From: Adineta vaga
Taxonomy: Eukaryota; Rotifera
Direction: 5' to 3'
DNA: 64,000 nucleotides
Assembly (NCBI GenBank): GCA_021613535.1
Contig: CP075493.1
Coordinates: 2,790,001-2,854,000, forward strand
Part shown: positions 11,075-23,557 of the stretch, one piece after another
Position numbering within the stretch: the first letter of the stretch is position 1
Layout: each line of letters opens with the position of its first letter
Translations under genes and position numbers: made by a program
Notes under the pieces: generated by a model
The model's database searches: none
What the model was told of the DNA's origin: nothing
What the model saw: only the letters and a program-made list of their open reading frames with translations

Positions 11075-13534
11075 ATGGCGTCTAATATCGCTCCAAAATC
11101 TTCATGTAAACATTCTTCTGATAAATCTGTTTCACCTGATGTAAGTAACATATCTTTGGATGAAAGTGATGGTTCACTTCAAACAAATGAAATGAATATG
11201 AATGGAAATTCATATGTAAATACACCATCGCCATCATCAATCACATCGTTAAGTTCTCTCGATCGTTCATATAGACGTCGACAAACAAGTTTTAAAAGTA
11301 AGCTAACCAATGACTTGTATGTTAATAAAAAGGTTATTCTTTTTCTTTCTTAGATGATTATCGTTCACATTTACGAAACGTCGTTTTCGAACTGATAAAT
11401 TATTTCAACATACGCATTCACTCAATCGACAATATGTCGTCGCAATGACAAATATACTTTTTCAAATGCAAAAAGAAATCTATAGACTTCGACGACGTAC
11501 AAATCATATTGAGCAAATACTTTCGAAACAATCCAAATCAAGTCAGCCAATCATTCGTATCCCACGATTAACACGAGGTAGAATAAAATATAAAATATAA
11601 GAAAACAGATGATTGTGTTTTTTTTTCCTTTAGATGAACTTTCTACGATATATGTCAATAATAACGAAAACAAAGAAAGAACTGTTTCGGATATTTCTGA
11701 CGAAAATATCGATGGTTTACAATCAATAACAACGAATAGTATCGATTCTCCAAGTAAAGAATTTATTAAAATGAAACAAAAAGATTCATATCTTTGTAAT
11801 AGGTGAACATAAAGATGAGACATCAGGTTCAAAAGGATTCGAAACAAAATATCGTTCAAGTATCGAAATAACTCAACAAGAACAATCATCATCCTCATTA
11901 AATCAGAAAACAAAATATTGCATACGTTGTCAACATGAATTTTCACATCGATCGGGTTATCTACGTCATGTTAAAAATATACATAAAGGAATTGATCCTT
12001 CGATACCTGACAATGTCATTCTATATGAAGTATAATTCAGATTCCATTTTGTGAACGTTTTTTTTCCAACTATTTTTTTTCTAGAATGAGAATCCTCCGA
12101 GTGGTTCAACAAATACCACAATGGATCAACCATCAGGTAAATAGAACACATCGAAATCATTTCATATTTATTGAACTATTTAGGCAATTATTTCGACATG
12201 GACAATGAACAAGTACATTTTCTCGTTAATCAATGGGATATTGGAGAAGGCCGATTACGTCCAAGACCAGCTCCAAAATTAGTTAACGAACCGGCAACCA
12301 AAGTTAAATGTCATATTTGTAATAAATTCTATCGTGCTGAATATATCAAGGTTTGTACTAGGGATAATTTCATAACAGACTGCAAAATTTCAAAAAATAA
12401 CTTTTAACATCTTCCTATTTTAATCAATATTGACGTTCACAATTTGTTAATGTGAATAAATAGTTCTTTCTAACCTGGAAGCCTAGAGGAAAAAACTCAC
12501 AGTAAAATGTTTAGACAGATACAAACAACAATTATATTATATATTTAGAAACATGAAATACGTGCACATCATGAACGAAAATCATCCATTTCATCATCAA
12601 ATGATATTAATGTTATTCCTGATCCTATCGAATTCAATGTTGACAAACCTGTAGATGATATTCAACCAATTTCTAATGAATCACTTACAAATAATACCGA
12701 TCCTCCATCGGCAATCACTATTGCAGAAATGGATATTGATGATATGCCAATTGAATTTCGCGTAAGTTTTATTTGAAATAGAGAATATCTTAGTTAATGA
12801 AATCTTTTATTTAGAAACTTCCAAATAAACTATTTGTTATTGCTACTACGTGTCTTGAACGTTATCAATTAGTATGTATTTGAATATCTAGAATAAACTA
12901 AAAAATGAAAATCTTGTTTATTTAGAATCTTGTCGATGAATTTTTACAAAAATTTTCTTCTCAAGTTTGTCAAACAAATATGATTGATTCTCAAACAACA
13001 CATTTGATAATCAATGATGATGAACATCCATTACGTTCACCATTATCCATGAAATTAATTGAAGCTGTTGCCAATCATTGTTATTGTGTTTCACATCGTT
13101 GGATTGTTGAATGTCTTCGATATGATCGACTTGTTGATGAAGCACGCTTCGAAATTGAAGGTGATAATACCGATTCTCAACCTCATGGTGGACCAAAACG
13201 ATCTCGTTTAGCCGAGAAACGTCATGCTTTATTTGAAAATGTTTGTTTCATGATTAAATGTACAGAAAATAATGATATTAAATTAAGTAATGAACGCTTG
13301 CAAGAATTGATTACTACATGTGGTGGACAAATCATAACCTGTGTAACTCAGAGCTTACTTCGTCAATATACCATTGTTGTTCTTTGTGATAAATTATATG
13401 TTTCTGAACGACGTCATAATTATGATCAATGTCAATTATTAGGTATTCATTTTGTTTCTTCAGATTGGGTACTTGAATCAATTCTTGAATATCAACAAAA
13501 AACACTTTCATTATTTGCAGAAACGCCATTATAA
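11075..13534 (+). CDS. two C2H2 fingers plus BRCA1-type tandem BRCT domains
   Basis: The start MASNIAPKSS is followed by a Ser-rich region. Later exons encode YCIRCQHEFSHRSGYLRH then VKNIH, and VKCHICNKFYRAEYI then KKHEIRAH, two C2H2 zinc fingers split by a short linker. The last exons (12815-12871 and 12926-13534) encode a double BRCT: KLFVIATTC, TTHLIINDD, HRWIVECL, then the linker GDNTDSQPHGGPKRSRL, and the second repeat with FVSSDWVLESILEYQ. The G-P-K-R linker and the W-V-L-x-S-x-x-x-Y-Q end are hallmarks of the BRCA1 BRCT pair, which binds phospho-Ser peptides in DNA-damage signalling. The phosphate-pocket Lys (BRCA1 K1702) aligns with the Lys of LSMKL. No RING is seen. About 11360-11395 the frame slips by one base (HLR then KRRFRTDKL), so an indel is likely there. 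Nuclear repair role inferred. Confidence 0.82.
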
Positions 13535-13750
13535 ATGATTTTTTTTTAATTTTTATTTGTTCTTTTTATTGTGTACAAAAATAATACAAAACAATCTTTT
13601 TTCTTCTGTGTAGAAGTAATATCAATGAGAAATCAAGATAGGCTGTGACTACGAATGAATATTCTTATCATTTTTATTGTTTGTTTATTCTTTTCGTTTT
13701 TTGCTTTTTTTGGTAATAGATTATAATTAGAAAATCTAATAAAAAGAATT

Positions 13751-16131
13751 ATGACCACTACTACAAGTTCATCATCATCATCATCAATTCTCCCAGATAA
13801 AGATCAAATTCGTGTACATGTTCGACGAGATGGTTCAATTGAAAGACAACGATTTAATGGACGTGTTTGGAGACAATTATGTAAATATGATGGCGGAGAG
13901 GAATGTCAAGCATTCGTTGCTTATAGGAGTCTTTGTGTTGGACATTATCATCAAACATCAGGTATAACGGTTAATGAATCGAAACGTAGACAATTAATTC
14001 AACAATCAGCAGCTGCTGCTGCATCATCTAAGGCAACAACAACAACATCAACAACGGGATCAATAATACCAACAAAACTTCGATATTGTTCGTATTGTTA
14101 ATTGAATATAAGAAAAATAAATAAAATTTCTCTATTATCTTTTAGCAGTTGAAACACCTTTATCTCTTGGTCTTAAAAGTGAGTTAGAAAATGATTTTCT
14201 TTCGTTACTATCAATTATCAATTCAGATTGGCGACGGAAAACTGTTCAACCAAATTGTAAGTCATATATCTCGATTCTATACCTTACATTTTTTCATAGA
14301 AATAGAATTGTTATTTTTATCATACTTATTCAATGTTTTGCCTAGATATGTTAGTAGTCTTAAAGTTTAAAAAAAGTAAATTAATTCATTCATTCAGATT
14401 TGACATGTTCAGTCGAAGGAATGTTTTTTAGCAAGTGGAAGAATTACCTTTTTTTTAATTGCAGACAACAGGCACTAGTAAGATCCGATTAAAAACATAT
14501 AAAATTGTAATTACCATACGAGACGAGTTTTTTTTCTTATAAAAGCGTGCCTGTCTGGAAATATTATAAGAAAAAATAGAACTGCCATTAGTACGGAGCA
14601 TGAAAAATGTTTGCTAAACGTATCTACTTATAAAAAGAAGTATAAAATAATGAAAAATAAATATGTTGATTGAGAGGTACTCAGACATTAATAACGTTCA
14701 CTTGAATTTATTAAAATTATGAAATGTATATCTATATGACAACAATAACTAAGAACACCTTGATGAATATATAAATCAAAGGAAAGAAACAACACATCAC
14801 AGATTATTGAAATATGTGTCAAACTAATTCAATATTGATTTGAATAGTGAAACAATTCATTACTCACTTTCGAGTACTCCATATATATTATCTTCGAACT
14901 ATTTCATGTACTCAACAACAATAATAAACGTCGAAAATCCGATGAATGGGTTCTTTTAAAACGTTCTCGTTTCGATACAAATCAAAATAGTATGTCTTTC
15001 TTTTCCTTTTTAAAAAAGAAAAAAGAAATACATCTCATATTGAATCCTTCTAGTACCTCCTGTTCAATCAATTTTACCTAATACAACAACAAATGCAACT
15101 TTAGATGAATCAGCTGCAACATCTGATGTAAACCTTTGAAAATCGAAGACAAAAGTTTCATACATAGAGTTTTGTTTTCTCTAGTCAAATCAAGCATGTT
15201 CATCAGCTAGTTCAATGGAAAGTCGTCTTGATGATTATGTAATGACGCCCAAACCGATATCAATAACTGGTTCTCGTCTAACTGATGAACAAATGGTAAG
15301 ACGAGTGAAAAAATTAAAGAAAACTTAGCCATGAAATTCATCTCCTATTTCAATCAGGATCGTTTGGATCAATTTCTTCAACGTTTTAATGTTCATTATT
15401 CGGATGAAATTGATGAAAAAACTACACATTTAATAACCGATGATACAACAATTCCATTCGTTTGTGCTTTATCATCGAAAGTTGTTCATGCATTAGCACG
15501 TCATTTAACTGTTTTATCGATACGTTGGATTGATGAATGTCTTCGTTGTGATAAACTTTTACTCGATGAATTATCTTTACAATTTGAAATACGTGGTGAT
15601 TTAACATGTGCAACAATGTTTCATGGTGGTATGCAACGATCACGTTTAATTACACGAAGACATTCATTATTTTCCAAACATATCTTTATGTTGAAATGTT
15701 CAGGTGTACAAAATGTAAGATGAACTTTGCTTCTTCTTCTTCTTCTTCTTCTTTGTTTTTCGAGAACATAAAATAAACATGATACATTTTAGTTGATGGA
15801 TAATCAAGAATTACGTACATTAATAACATTATGTGGTGGTCATACATGTTCATCATTACGTACAGATCAAGTAACACGTTGGACAGCACAAGGCAAAATG
15901 ATTGTTGTTCTTTGTGAACAATCGTATGTTCAAGAACGTCAAGATAAATATTGGAAATGTGTGGAATTAGGTATAAGATTTTGTTCACCAGAATTTATTA
16001 TTGAATCAATTGCTCAATATCAAGTTCAAGATTATGCTATTTATGAAGAAGAACCTCAACAAGAAGATGATAATGATGATGAAGAGAATGAAAATGTCAA
16101 TGATGATGATGATAATGATGATGATCAATAG
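13751..16131 (+). CDS. second BRCA1-type tandem BRCT protein with N-terminal Cys/His motif
   Basis: Exons include 13751-14096, 14146-14178, 14227-14256, one ending 14989, 15054-15127, 15185-15295, 15358-15714 and 15793-16131. The N-terminus has RFNGRVWRQLCKYDGGEECQ through SLCVGHYHQ, a Cys/His arrangement that may bind zinc. The C-terminus is a double BRCT: PISITGSRLTDEQM, TTHLITDD, SIRWIDECLRCDKLL, linker FHGGMQRSRL, then CGGHTCSSL and SPEFIIESIAQYQ, ending in an Asp/Asn/Glu-rich tail. It is a tandem paralogue of the upstream gene. An intron between the first BRCT strand and helix lies at the same place and phase 0 in both. T-G in SITG matches the BRCA1 phosphate-binding S-G, and the pocket Lys is kept in LSSKV. 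The exon structure between 14257 and about 14915 is uncertain. Confidence 0.78.
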
Positions 16132-17194
16132 AAACTGTCTTTTATTTATCTTATAGTTTTCTTTTTCGTTTGTTTTCGTTGATATTTAGTAAGCAGATTG
16201 TGTGAAAAGAAAAGAAAAGCCGGTGATACTGAAACGATATATTTGTGTGTTTGTGTGTGTGTCAGATATGTTTTGTCGTTTTTCCATTTGTTTCTTTTTT
16301 TGTTAGTGACTGTATGTCAGATGATTTTCTCTACTTGTTCTTGTTATTGTTGTTACTTAAAAACAGTGCAAAGAAAATAAAAACAGAAATCCATCTCGGT
16401 GAAAATGAAACAGATTCATGATTCATCATTTCGACTAGATTTTTAATTAGTTTCAATCAGAATCTCAATATATAGTTAAATTAACAATTAATACAAATAA
16501 ATATTAATGTCAACATTCATTATTCGATTTCTATTACATATCTTATTAACTAAAAGATCAAACATATACCGTAAAGATGAACAAATAACAGATATGTCAC
16601 TCAATGTTAATAGATTTCGAGACGGAAGTGCGAGTGAAGTCTCGCCAGCATATCCCTGACCGCACTTTCTCCCTCGATAGATTCTCTATCTTCTCTGTGT
16701 ATGTTAAAGATGTCCTGTATTTTGTTTTTCATCTTAAACAATAAGTTGAATGCACGGGAACTTTCTGACATTTTCTCCATTGTATTCTGATTGAGAATTC
16801 TTGCATTTGGAAAATGTCAAGAAAAAAAGGAGAGTATCGGAAAAGATAAAGAAAACATGGTCGTCTATTACATGAATAAATATACTCAACAATTATTTTA
16901 ATCATTTTGATTCAGTAAGAGAATATATTTATATTGTATATATGACAAGTAAAACATGATTTGACATTCATATCAGTTATTTGATATATTTTACATATAG
17001 TTATATTTACATTCTCGAATATTTCTTTCAAATCAATGGAAACAGAACAATTATTGAGTTGTTTTTCGTTCATTTAAACTAAAATAATATATGCAACATA
17101 GTACGAATGGAAATCTATGTATATCGAAAGAAGATGTCAGCTGATCCGATAAGTGATAAAGAGAAAAGATAATAACAAAAAGAAAGAAGAAGTA
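16132..17194. other. intergenic region with a structured, locally GC-rich element
   Basis: No coding region supported. See the separate structured element at 16618-16695. The rest is A+T-rich and anonymous. Confidence 0.4.
16618..16695. ncRNA. candidate structured RNA or regulatory hairpin cluster
   Basis: In otherwise A+T-rich DNA this stretch is GC-rich and highly pairable. CGAGAC (16618-16623) matches GTCTCG (16639-16644). GGAAGTGCG (16624-16632) matches CGCACTTTC (16661-16669) over 9 positions with one G-U. Those two helices interleave as an H-type pseudoknot. A further hairpin GATAGA-TTC-TCTATC lies at 16675-16689. An alternative hairpin GCGAG/CTCGC overlaps the first two. I do not recognise a known RNA family, and the strand is unknown. 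Confidence 0.3.
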
Positions 17195-17632
17195 TTATTT
17201 TCTTGTTAATTTAAGTGCATCAGATAAAATTTCAGTTGTTGCTAAATCTTCTGTATGATCCATTTGTGTCATTGCGATGGCTGTTTTCATTGCAGCTAAC
17301 ATTTCATTGGTTGATTTATCACTATCCTCATCTGATGTTATTTTTGTTGCTAATTTCAATGCAATTGCCAACGATTCAGGTGTTAAATCGTGTTGCTGCT
17401 GTTGTTCTTCATCATTTGAATTCTTGCTTGTTGATACTTTTATAGCAGTATTGATATTTTCTGGTGTTAATTTATCTTGTTTGTCAGTTGAAAGTGCTGC
17501 TAATCGAATTGCACTAGCTAACAGATCTGGTGTTAATTTTCTTGATTGGTCACTTTCTTTTGTTAGTCTAGTTGCAGCACGTAAAGCTGATGCCATCGCT
17601 TCAACCGGTGAACTTGGTTCATTAGTTGCCAT
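17195..17632 (-). CDS. single-exon helical repeat protein, unrecognised
   Basis: An uninterrupted 145-residue frame starts MATNEPSSPVEAMASALR and ends SDALKLTRK. It contains at least five copies of a roughly 26-residue unit with the core L-T-P-(D/E)-x-(L/I)-x-x-A-(I/L)-(K/R)-(L/V)-A/S: KLTPDLLASAIRLAA, KLTPENINTAIKVST, DLTPESLAIALKLAT, then two looser copies ending ATTEILSDALKLT. Polar linkers (STDKQDK, NSNDEEQQQQ, DEDSDK) separate them. It is predicted to be alpha-helical and soluble with no signal peptide. The repeat regularity and codon use support a real gene, though no family is recognised. Neighbouring genes give no hint. Convergent to the BRCT gene. Confidence 0.6.
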   Translation of the reverse strand: MATNEPSSPVEAMASALRAATRLTKESDQSRKLTPDLLASAIRLAALSTDKQDKLTPENINTAIKVSTSKNSNDEEQQQQHDLTPESLAIALKLATKITSDEDSDKSTNEMLAAMKTAIAMTQMDHTEDLATTEILSDALKLTRK

Positions 17633-20219
17633 AATTTTTTCTTTCTGACGTCAGAGAGAAAACTTTTCAAACGATAATATTCTTAACTGATTATGTAGAA
17701 GTAAAATACGAAAGGAAAAACGATGTTATTTTGCAAGGTTTTTTCTCTTTTCTTTTTTTCTTCTCGTTAGTTATAAAGAAAACAAATGATTTGTAAGGTA
17801 ACCATAACAGAAAAGGAAAATATCATCTAAAAATATAACACGAGAAAAGAAAGAAAAGAAAAAGAAGTTTCGTGATGTTTAAAATTAAAATGTACTTTAT
17901 AATACTTGAAAAAGTCGAACTCGTACATTGATTAAAAAAAAAGACAATTTTATCATTTGTTCGATTTCAATATTGTTTAATAATATTCCATCGAGACTTT
18001 TTTTTGCGTAATATTATTAGAGAGAACGATATACGATCTGATGTGATTATACTAAAAATGTTAATCTATATTACGAGATGATCAAAAGTCGATCGTTGAT
18101 TAGACGATTTATATGTGAATAATATCAAACAAATGTCATGATCGTCATAGAACGATCGAATGAGTTTTCAATACAATTATATTAGTGCCATATGAATGAT
18201 CAAAAAGACAATGCGTAATATCGAATAATTTTGTAAGATATTCATTTGGTTATGTTAGTTTTTTTATTCACATCATTCCAATAAATCCTAATCTTTCATG
18301 TCAGGTATTAATTAATATCTCCATTGTTTATTTGTATTTTTTTTCTATAGTTCATCGTCATTCTTTATACTTTATTAGAAGAAACATGTCTTCATTGTGT
18401 AATAGTATGTGATGATGATGAACCTTCAAGAACTAATGTTGATAGGAACATTCCCTTTCTCTCTCTTAGAAGATGATGATTCAATCGATTGGTGTCAGCA
18501 TCTTAACCTTCGACGATTTTATGACAGACAGGTGATTGATAGTCATAGGCGTCAATTGTTTGGATTATCCCTATCTTCTTGATTTCTAGTTTTGTTTTAT
18601 TCGTTATCATATATCTCTCGATACTTATTTGAGAATAACCTTCGGGACGAAGACATGCCGATAGAGAATGTTCAACTAGATACAATGTCATTAAACGTCA
18701 TTGGTTTATGGTCTATTCTATCTGCCGATATCCGAACTATGTTTATCATTTGATCATGTGATCATCGCTCTCTCTCTTTCTCAATCGAATTCATTCATGC
18801 AATCGAATTATCATATAGATGAATTTCAAAACGTAGAAGAAAACTATTCGATAGAAACAAAAGATTTTTTTTTGTCTCAATCGAAATGTCAAAAAACATC
18901 CTCAAAGATGCCATTCAAATAATCAGATATTCTATCTTCAATGTTCATGATAGTAATTGCATTTACGTCAGTCGACAGTCTATCGCACAACATTTTCGAT
19001 TTCTCGATCTCTATTCTTTTCTATGGAATATTCAATCGAGAAACACAATGATGCGTAAGAAAATATCTGATTTCTTTTTAGTATTCTATTTTATTAGATA
19101 TCGAGCAATCATAATCGACAAATGAAGGTTATCTAATAGGAGAGAAGAAGGTGAACTTCATTGAAGTAGACTTGTCCGCGCTTCTGTTGTCGGCGACCTT
19201 ACTCGATGATGTACGTGTATGTCTCAATTAGAACAGACCTTGATTTAACTCTAAAAATGATAGTAATGTCGCCATATTCATTTCTGTTTGATACTAAAAT
19301 CGTCACTTTTTTTTCTCTCACTAAGATCGATGTTCATCGTAACAACTTATTCTCATGGTCAGTATTATCATCGTTCAAAAGATATAAAGTTTCTTTCTTT
19401 CTTTTTTGTACAAATAAACGATCATAGAACATACTATTTGATATCGATTAGCCATTTTGATGATAAATCTATGCGTATGGTTAGTAAACTGTTGAGTTCT
19501 TGTCAATAGTAGATCAGATTTTACCTTCATCTGTTTTTCCTCTCGTCGGTTTTTTTTTTCAATATTCAAGGCAAAATAGATAATTTCGACTTTGTAGTCA
19601 TCGAAGAGAAACCAAAATAGACTAGCTCAAAATTTTTGGTTCTTATTTCATAATAATGTAGAATCTTTGAAAAAGAACACTGATGTGGTTCAAATTATCA
19701 TATCGTTGTAAAAAAAAAAGGATCATATTATTACTAGTAATGTGAGCAGAGAGAGAGGCGTTGAGAAAAAGAGGCGAAGGAAAAAAGACATTTAAGAACA
19801 CTTCTAGTTTCTCTTTTCTTCCTGATTTTATATATTTGACTAAATAATTTCTTTCATCATCATGTTTTATTGTGACTACCAAATGATTAGAGATGAATAT
19901 GAAAAAGAAATGATATAGTTAGATAAATAGAATTTGTCATTCTTTTATCAAACTACGCCATATCGATCTGACTTATATTTTCCAAAGCGAAATTCTATAC
20001 ATCAGTAAAGTTAATAGCTACTGATTTACATTGATAATTATTGTTAATTATGTTCTTCTCTATCTAGACTTTTTTTTCTAACGAGAAATATTATTATCGC
20101 TTGGCAGAATACTTTTTATTTTGTTACTGATGTGTCTCTGTCAGATGACGTATTATCAGATGAAAGAAAGAAACTATTAGACAGACAAACATTGTCACTC
20201 TTACTTCTAGATTGAAAAC
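17633..20219. other. 2.6-kb gene-poor region
   Basis: Short open frames occur but lack splice-consistent coding structure or recognisable motifs. Sequence is A+T-rich with T-runs and TC-rich patches. It may hold upstream regulatory DNA of the GPCR gene at 20220 and of the minus-strand gene at 17632. Nothing specific is identifiable. Confidence 0.4.
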
Positions 20220-22339
20220 ATGAATAGTTTGAATCAAACCAATTCTGTGGATATATTACCGACTTCGGCAGCATCTTTTCATCGTTCATTGCAACGTTTT
20301 GGTATTATCTACATAGCAGCTGTAATTACACTTGGATTTATTGGAAACTCTATATCATCCTATGTTTTCATTCGAAGTAAACTTAAGTAAAAACGTATTT
20401 TTTTTCCAAATATAATTACATTTTCTAATAATATTTCGTTTATTTTTAGACGTTTAAGTTGCAGTTCATATCTAATCGCTTTATCTCTTTCTGATAATGG
20501 CTATCTAATATGTTTAAGTCTAATCTGGTTAGAAAATCTACGAATCAATATATTTCATAACAATGGCATTTGTCAAATTGCTGTTTATCTTACAACTGTT
20601 TTCAGTTCATTATCTGTTTGGTAAGTATTACATTTGCGAACAAATTTAATAGTCATTCTATAAATGGAAATGTTTAAAAGTTCAAAAAACATATCATGTG
20701 AAATTTTCATTAGACAATCTTGTTGATTATAGATAATTTCATGAGTGACATTCTCGATATGTTTTCATCATACCAAAATAGACAAATGAAGGCGTTTAAT
20801 AATAGAGATAACAAGTTTCTTTGATCTCTAAACGAAATTAAAGTACTCTTAAAAATCTTCGCCGATTTGATTAAGGTTCGTTCATCAAAGACATATCTAT
20901 AAATATCAATGAATTGTCTCATTAAAAGGAAACGTGCAACTATACGAATATAGTATCATTTCATTCGCCGTTCAATACATTTAATTAGATTCAATTTCCA
21001 TCGTTGTAATATGATACTCTTCATTGTAGAAAATGCAATTCGATTAGATCGACAGGAAAACTCCAAGACATTTGAGTTGTAGCGTATGGGTTGAATTAAT
21101 TGTCAAAAAATACGCTTAAATGTTAGAAAAGAATGGTATTAGAGAGAGAAAATAGATGTAACTTTAAATGTCACGTTTGATGTAATAAAAGAATGTTACG
21201 GAAGAATGGACGTCAAACAGTTTCGTTCGGTTAATACGCACGCATGCTCAAATTTTTAAATGTAATAGTATTCGGTAGAAATAAAGTCATGATTCCATTT
21301 ATTCTATTTATAATAGTTCAAAATATAGAAATTGAGTACTCTTACTATTAATAGGTTTACTGTTACTTTTACAATTGAACGTTTCGTTGTTGTTGCTTAT
21401 CCATTGAAACGTTCGCAATATAATTCAGCAAGTCGTTCTCGTTATGTTATTCTTCTATTAACATTTTTGGCTATTCTTCTCTATTCCTCGTCATTATGGA
21501 CATCAGGTATCGAAATAGCTGAAACACAACGTTCACCAACATCTTCTCGTGAAACACGTTGTGTTACTCTTCGTCCTTGGGTGAAATTTACACGTCAAAT
21601 GAATATAATCGATTTTTTTCTCACATTTATCATCCCATTTTTTACAATTCTTACATTAAATACATTAATTATTTTAAAATCTGGTCATTATGATCGTTTA
21701 TTAGAACGAAACTATATTCAACCATCAACATATGTTCTACATAATCTCTTAGAACATCGTTTACGTCGTTCAAAATATCATCGACGTATAACGAAAATGT
21801 TATTAATTATTTCAACAACATTTCTATTACTAAATACACCAATGCATTTATTAAAAATCTATTATTTCTTTTTTTCAACAGATGATAATCATGATGAAAA
21901 TAATTCAATCGAATCAATCATTGAAATGTTAACATTCTATTTATTTTATACGAATTTTTCCATAAATTTCTTTCTTTATTCATTATGTGGAAAAAATTTT
22001 CGTTCATCATTGATGGATTTGATAAAACATTTGAGAAAAAATACTCAGACAACAAGTTTCTTTTCACAAACAGGTGATTATCCATTTGGACAATATTATC
22101 AACGTTCACATCCTTTTCATCTGCATTCACGTTTTGTTAAACGTGAACTTAGTAGTACATTTAGTAATGGAAATGGTTTTATGTCAACATCAAACATTGC
22201 AGGAACAATGGCAACTGGTATAAGTCAACAAACATTACATCCATCATCATCCGCATCATCATTTCAACGAAGTTCATTGAAAATTGAATTACATACACCA
22301 GCTGTCGTGAAATTTTATCCAGCTTTAACAATGAAATAA
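20220..22339 (+). CDS. class A (rhodopsin-like) GPCR, neuropeptide-receptor type
   Basis: Three exons: 20220-20386, 20450-20620 and 21355-22339. TM1 is FGIIYIAAVITLGFIGNSIS with the G-N motif, and TM2 is SSYLIALSLSDNGYLI with the Asp. The first extracellular Cys is in NNGICQIAVYL, and TM3 ends FTVTFTIERFVVVAYPLK, an E-R-F version of D/ERY. TM4-TM5 include CVTLRPWVKF and FFLTFIIPFFTILTLN. TM6 follows RRITKMLLIISTTFLLLNTP, and TM7 ends YTNFSINFFLYSLCGKNFR, with N-F-F-L-Y replacing NPxxY. These features fit FMRFamide/myosuppressin-like peptide receptors. The long C-tail is Ser/Thr-rich. The 734-base intron 2 is large for this genome. Ligand unknown. Confidence 0.82.
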
Positions 22340-22788
22340 TTGTTCAGATTTTCATTTGTACATACTTCAAACGTTAAACGAATGAAGAAAAACCAAACAT
22401 TATTTTCATTGTTGTTGTTGTTGTTGTTGTTGTGCAAAATGAATGCTTGGCAAAAAAAACATTTTCTTCATTGTTTTTTTCGTGTTCCATTGTGAATAAT
22501 CTATGCTTTCGTAGTACGTTCATTGTCTTTGTTTTCTACTTTTCAGTAAGATTGCAATGAATACAAGAAAAATACTTTGATTTCTACTCAATAGTTTTGA
22601 TATATGAAACCTTAATAATGATGACGAGATGCATCTGATAATATAGAAAAGTCTAGAATTTCTCAGACTTTGTAGATCGAAAGAGTTCTCCGAGTAAATT
22701 TGAATGATCTATTAGTCGAAAAATGAATACATCCTATTTGAAATTTCTTCTTTTTGTTTATTTCAACACAAATAATCAAAACAATAGA
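22340..22788. other. convergent 3' region with (GTT)n repeat
   Basis: 3' UTR space between two convergent genes. A (GTT)8 microsatellite lies at about 22410-22433. No gene seen. Confidence 0.5.
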
Positions 22789-23557
22789 TTAATTCTTTTT
22801 CTTTGTTATTGGAACAATCTGTTGTTGTAATTGTTTTTTAATAAGATCAAATGGACTGCTGGAATATTCAACTGATTGAGAAATCTTATTGAATGTATCA
22901 ATATTAGCTTGACTAGAAGAAGAATTTATTTAAATAAAAATAAAAGAGAATCTTGTTTTTCTCCAGTTTTACCTCTGTCGATTACGTTCAATCTGTGATG
23001 GAATTTGTTTTTGTGTATTTTTCTTTGTTGCCATTGTTAAACGTTGTTCTTCCAAATAGGATTCAATCTGACCAAGAGAATTTTCAAATTCATGTTTCAT
23101 GTCACTAACAATAACAGTTTGTCGACGAGCAGCTCGTTCTTTTGCTTCACGTTTTGATTCATGATCGGCATGAAGACCTGGAAGAAATGAATAGAAAGGT
23201 TAAGTACGAAGTGATCTATCATTGTTAAATTAATGGGTAAATTATTTAACTTACGTTTCAAAAGAAATTGTCGTTTCAATTTGATTTTATCTTTCTTCTT
23301 TGATACGAGTGATTTTATTGTTTTATTAGATATTACACTACGTTTATCGAAATCAATATCATTATGTTCAGCTAATTCTTCATCTTCTAACAAATCATCA
23401 TCATCATCAACATCGTCCATGATCTAAAAATATTCGATTCAATAAAAAAAGAAATCTTTTTATAACAACTTACTTCTTCATCTTCGACTTGTTTCGGTAC
23501 AATTTTTACATCTTGTTTCGATTTACTTTTACTTTTATTAAGACGAAGTTTACCCAT
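22789..23557 (-). CDS. SLX9/FAM207-like ribosome biogenesis protein
   Basis: Four minus-strand exons (from 23557; about 23256-23423; about 22973-23177; 22789-22912) join in frame. The product starts MGKLRLNKSKSKSKQDVK, passes an acidic stretch (MDDVDDDDDLLEDEEL), then has KKKDKIKLKRQFLLKRLHAD, SKREAKERAARRQTVIVSDM and a C-terminal SSPFDLIKKQLQQQI. The pattern K-x-K-x-K-L-K-R-x-x-x-L-x-K followed by R-R-x-T-V-V-V-x-D and a last S-P-x-x-x-I-x-x-x-L is that of FAM207A/SLX9, a nucleolar factor for 40S pre-ribosome maturation and export. Length (about 185 residues) fits the family. It lies about 200 bases downstream of the calpain stop on the same strand. Confidence 0.72.

Noticed and set aside
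15331-15357. ATG at 15331 as start of the second BRCT gene
   Set aside because: It is intronic. A phase-0 acceptor at 15357 joins PISITGSRLTDEQM to DRLDQFLQRF, restoring the first BRCT strand and matching the paralogue.
16618-16670. HDV-like or hammerhead ribozyme
   Set aside because: The interleaved helices lack the P1.1 and P3/P4 arrangement of HDV-like ribozymes, and no CUGAUGA...GAAA core is present. Kept only as a generic structured element.
18503-19509. Overlapping short frames in the 17.6-20.2 kb region
   Set aside because: No family motifs, no consistent exon joins, and coding character no better than random A+T-rich DNA.
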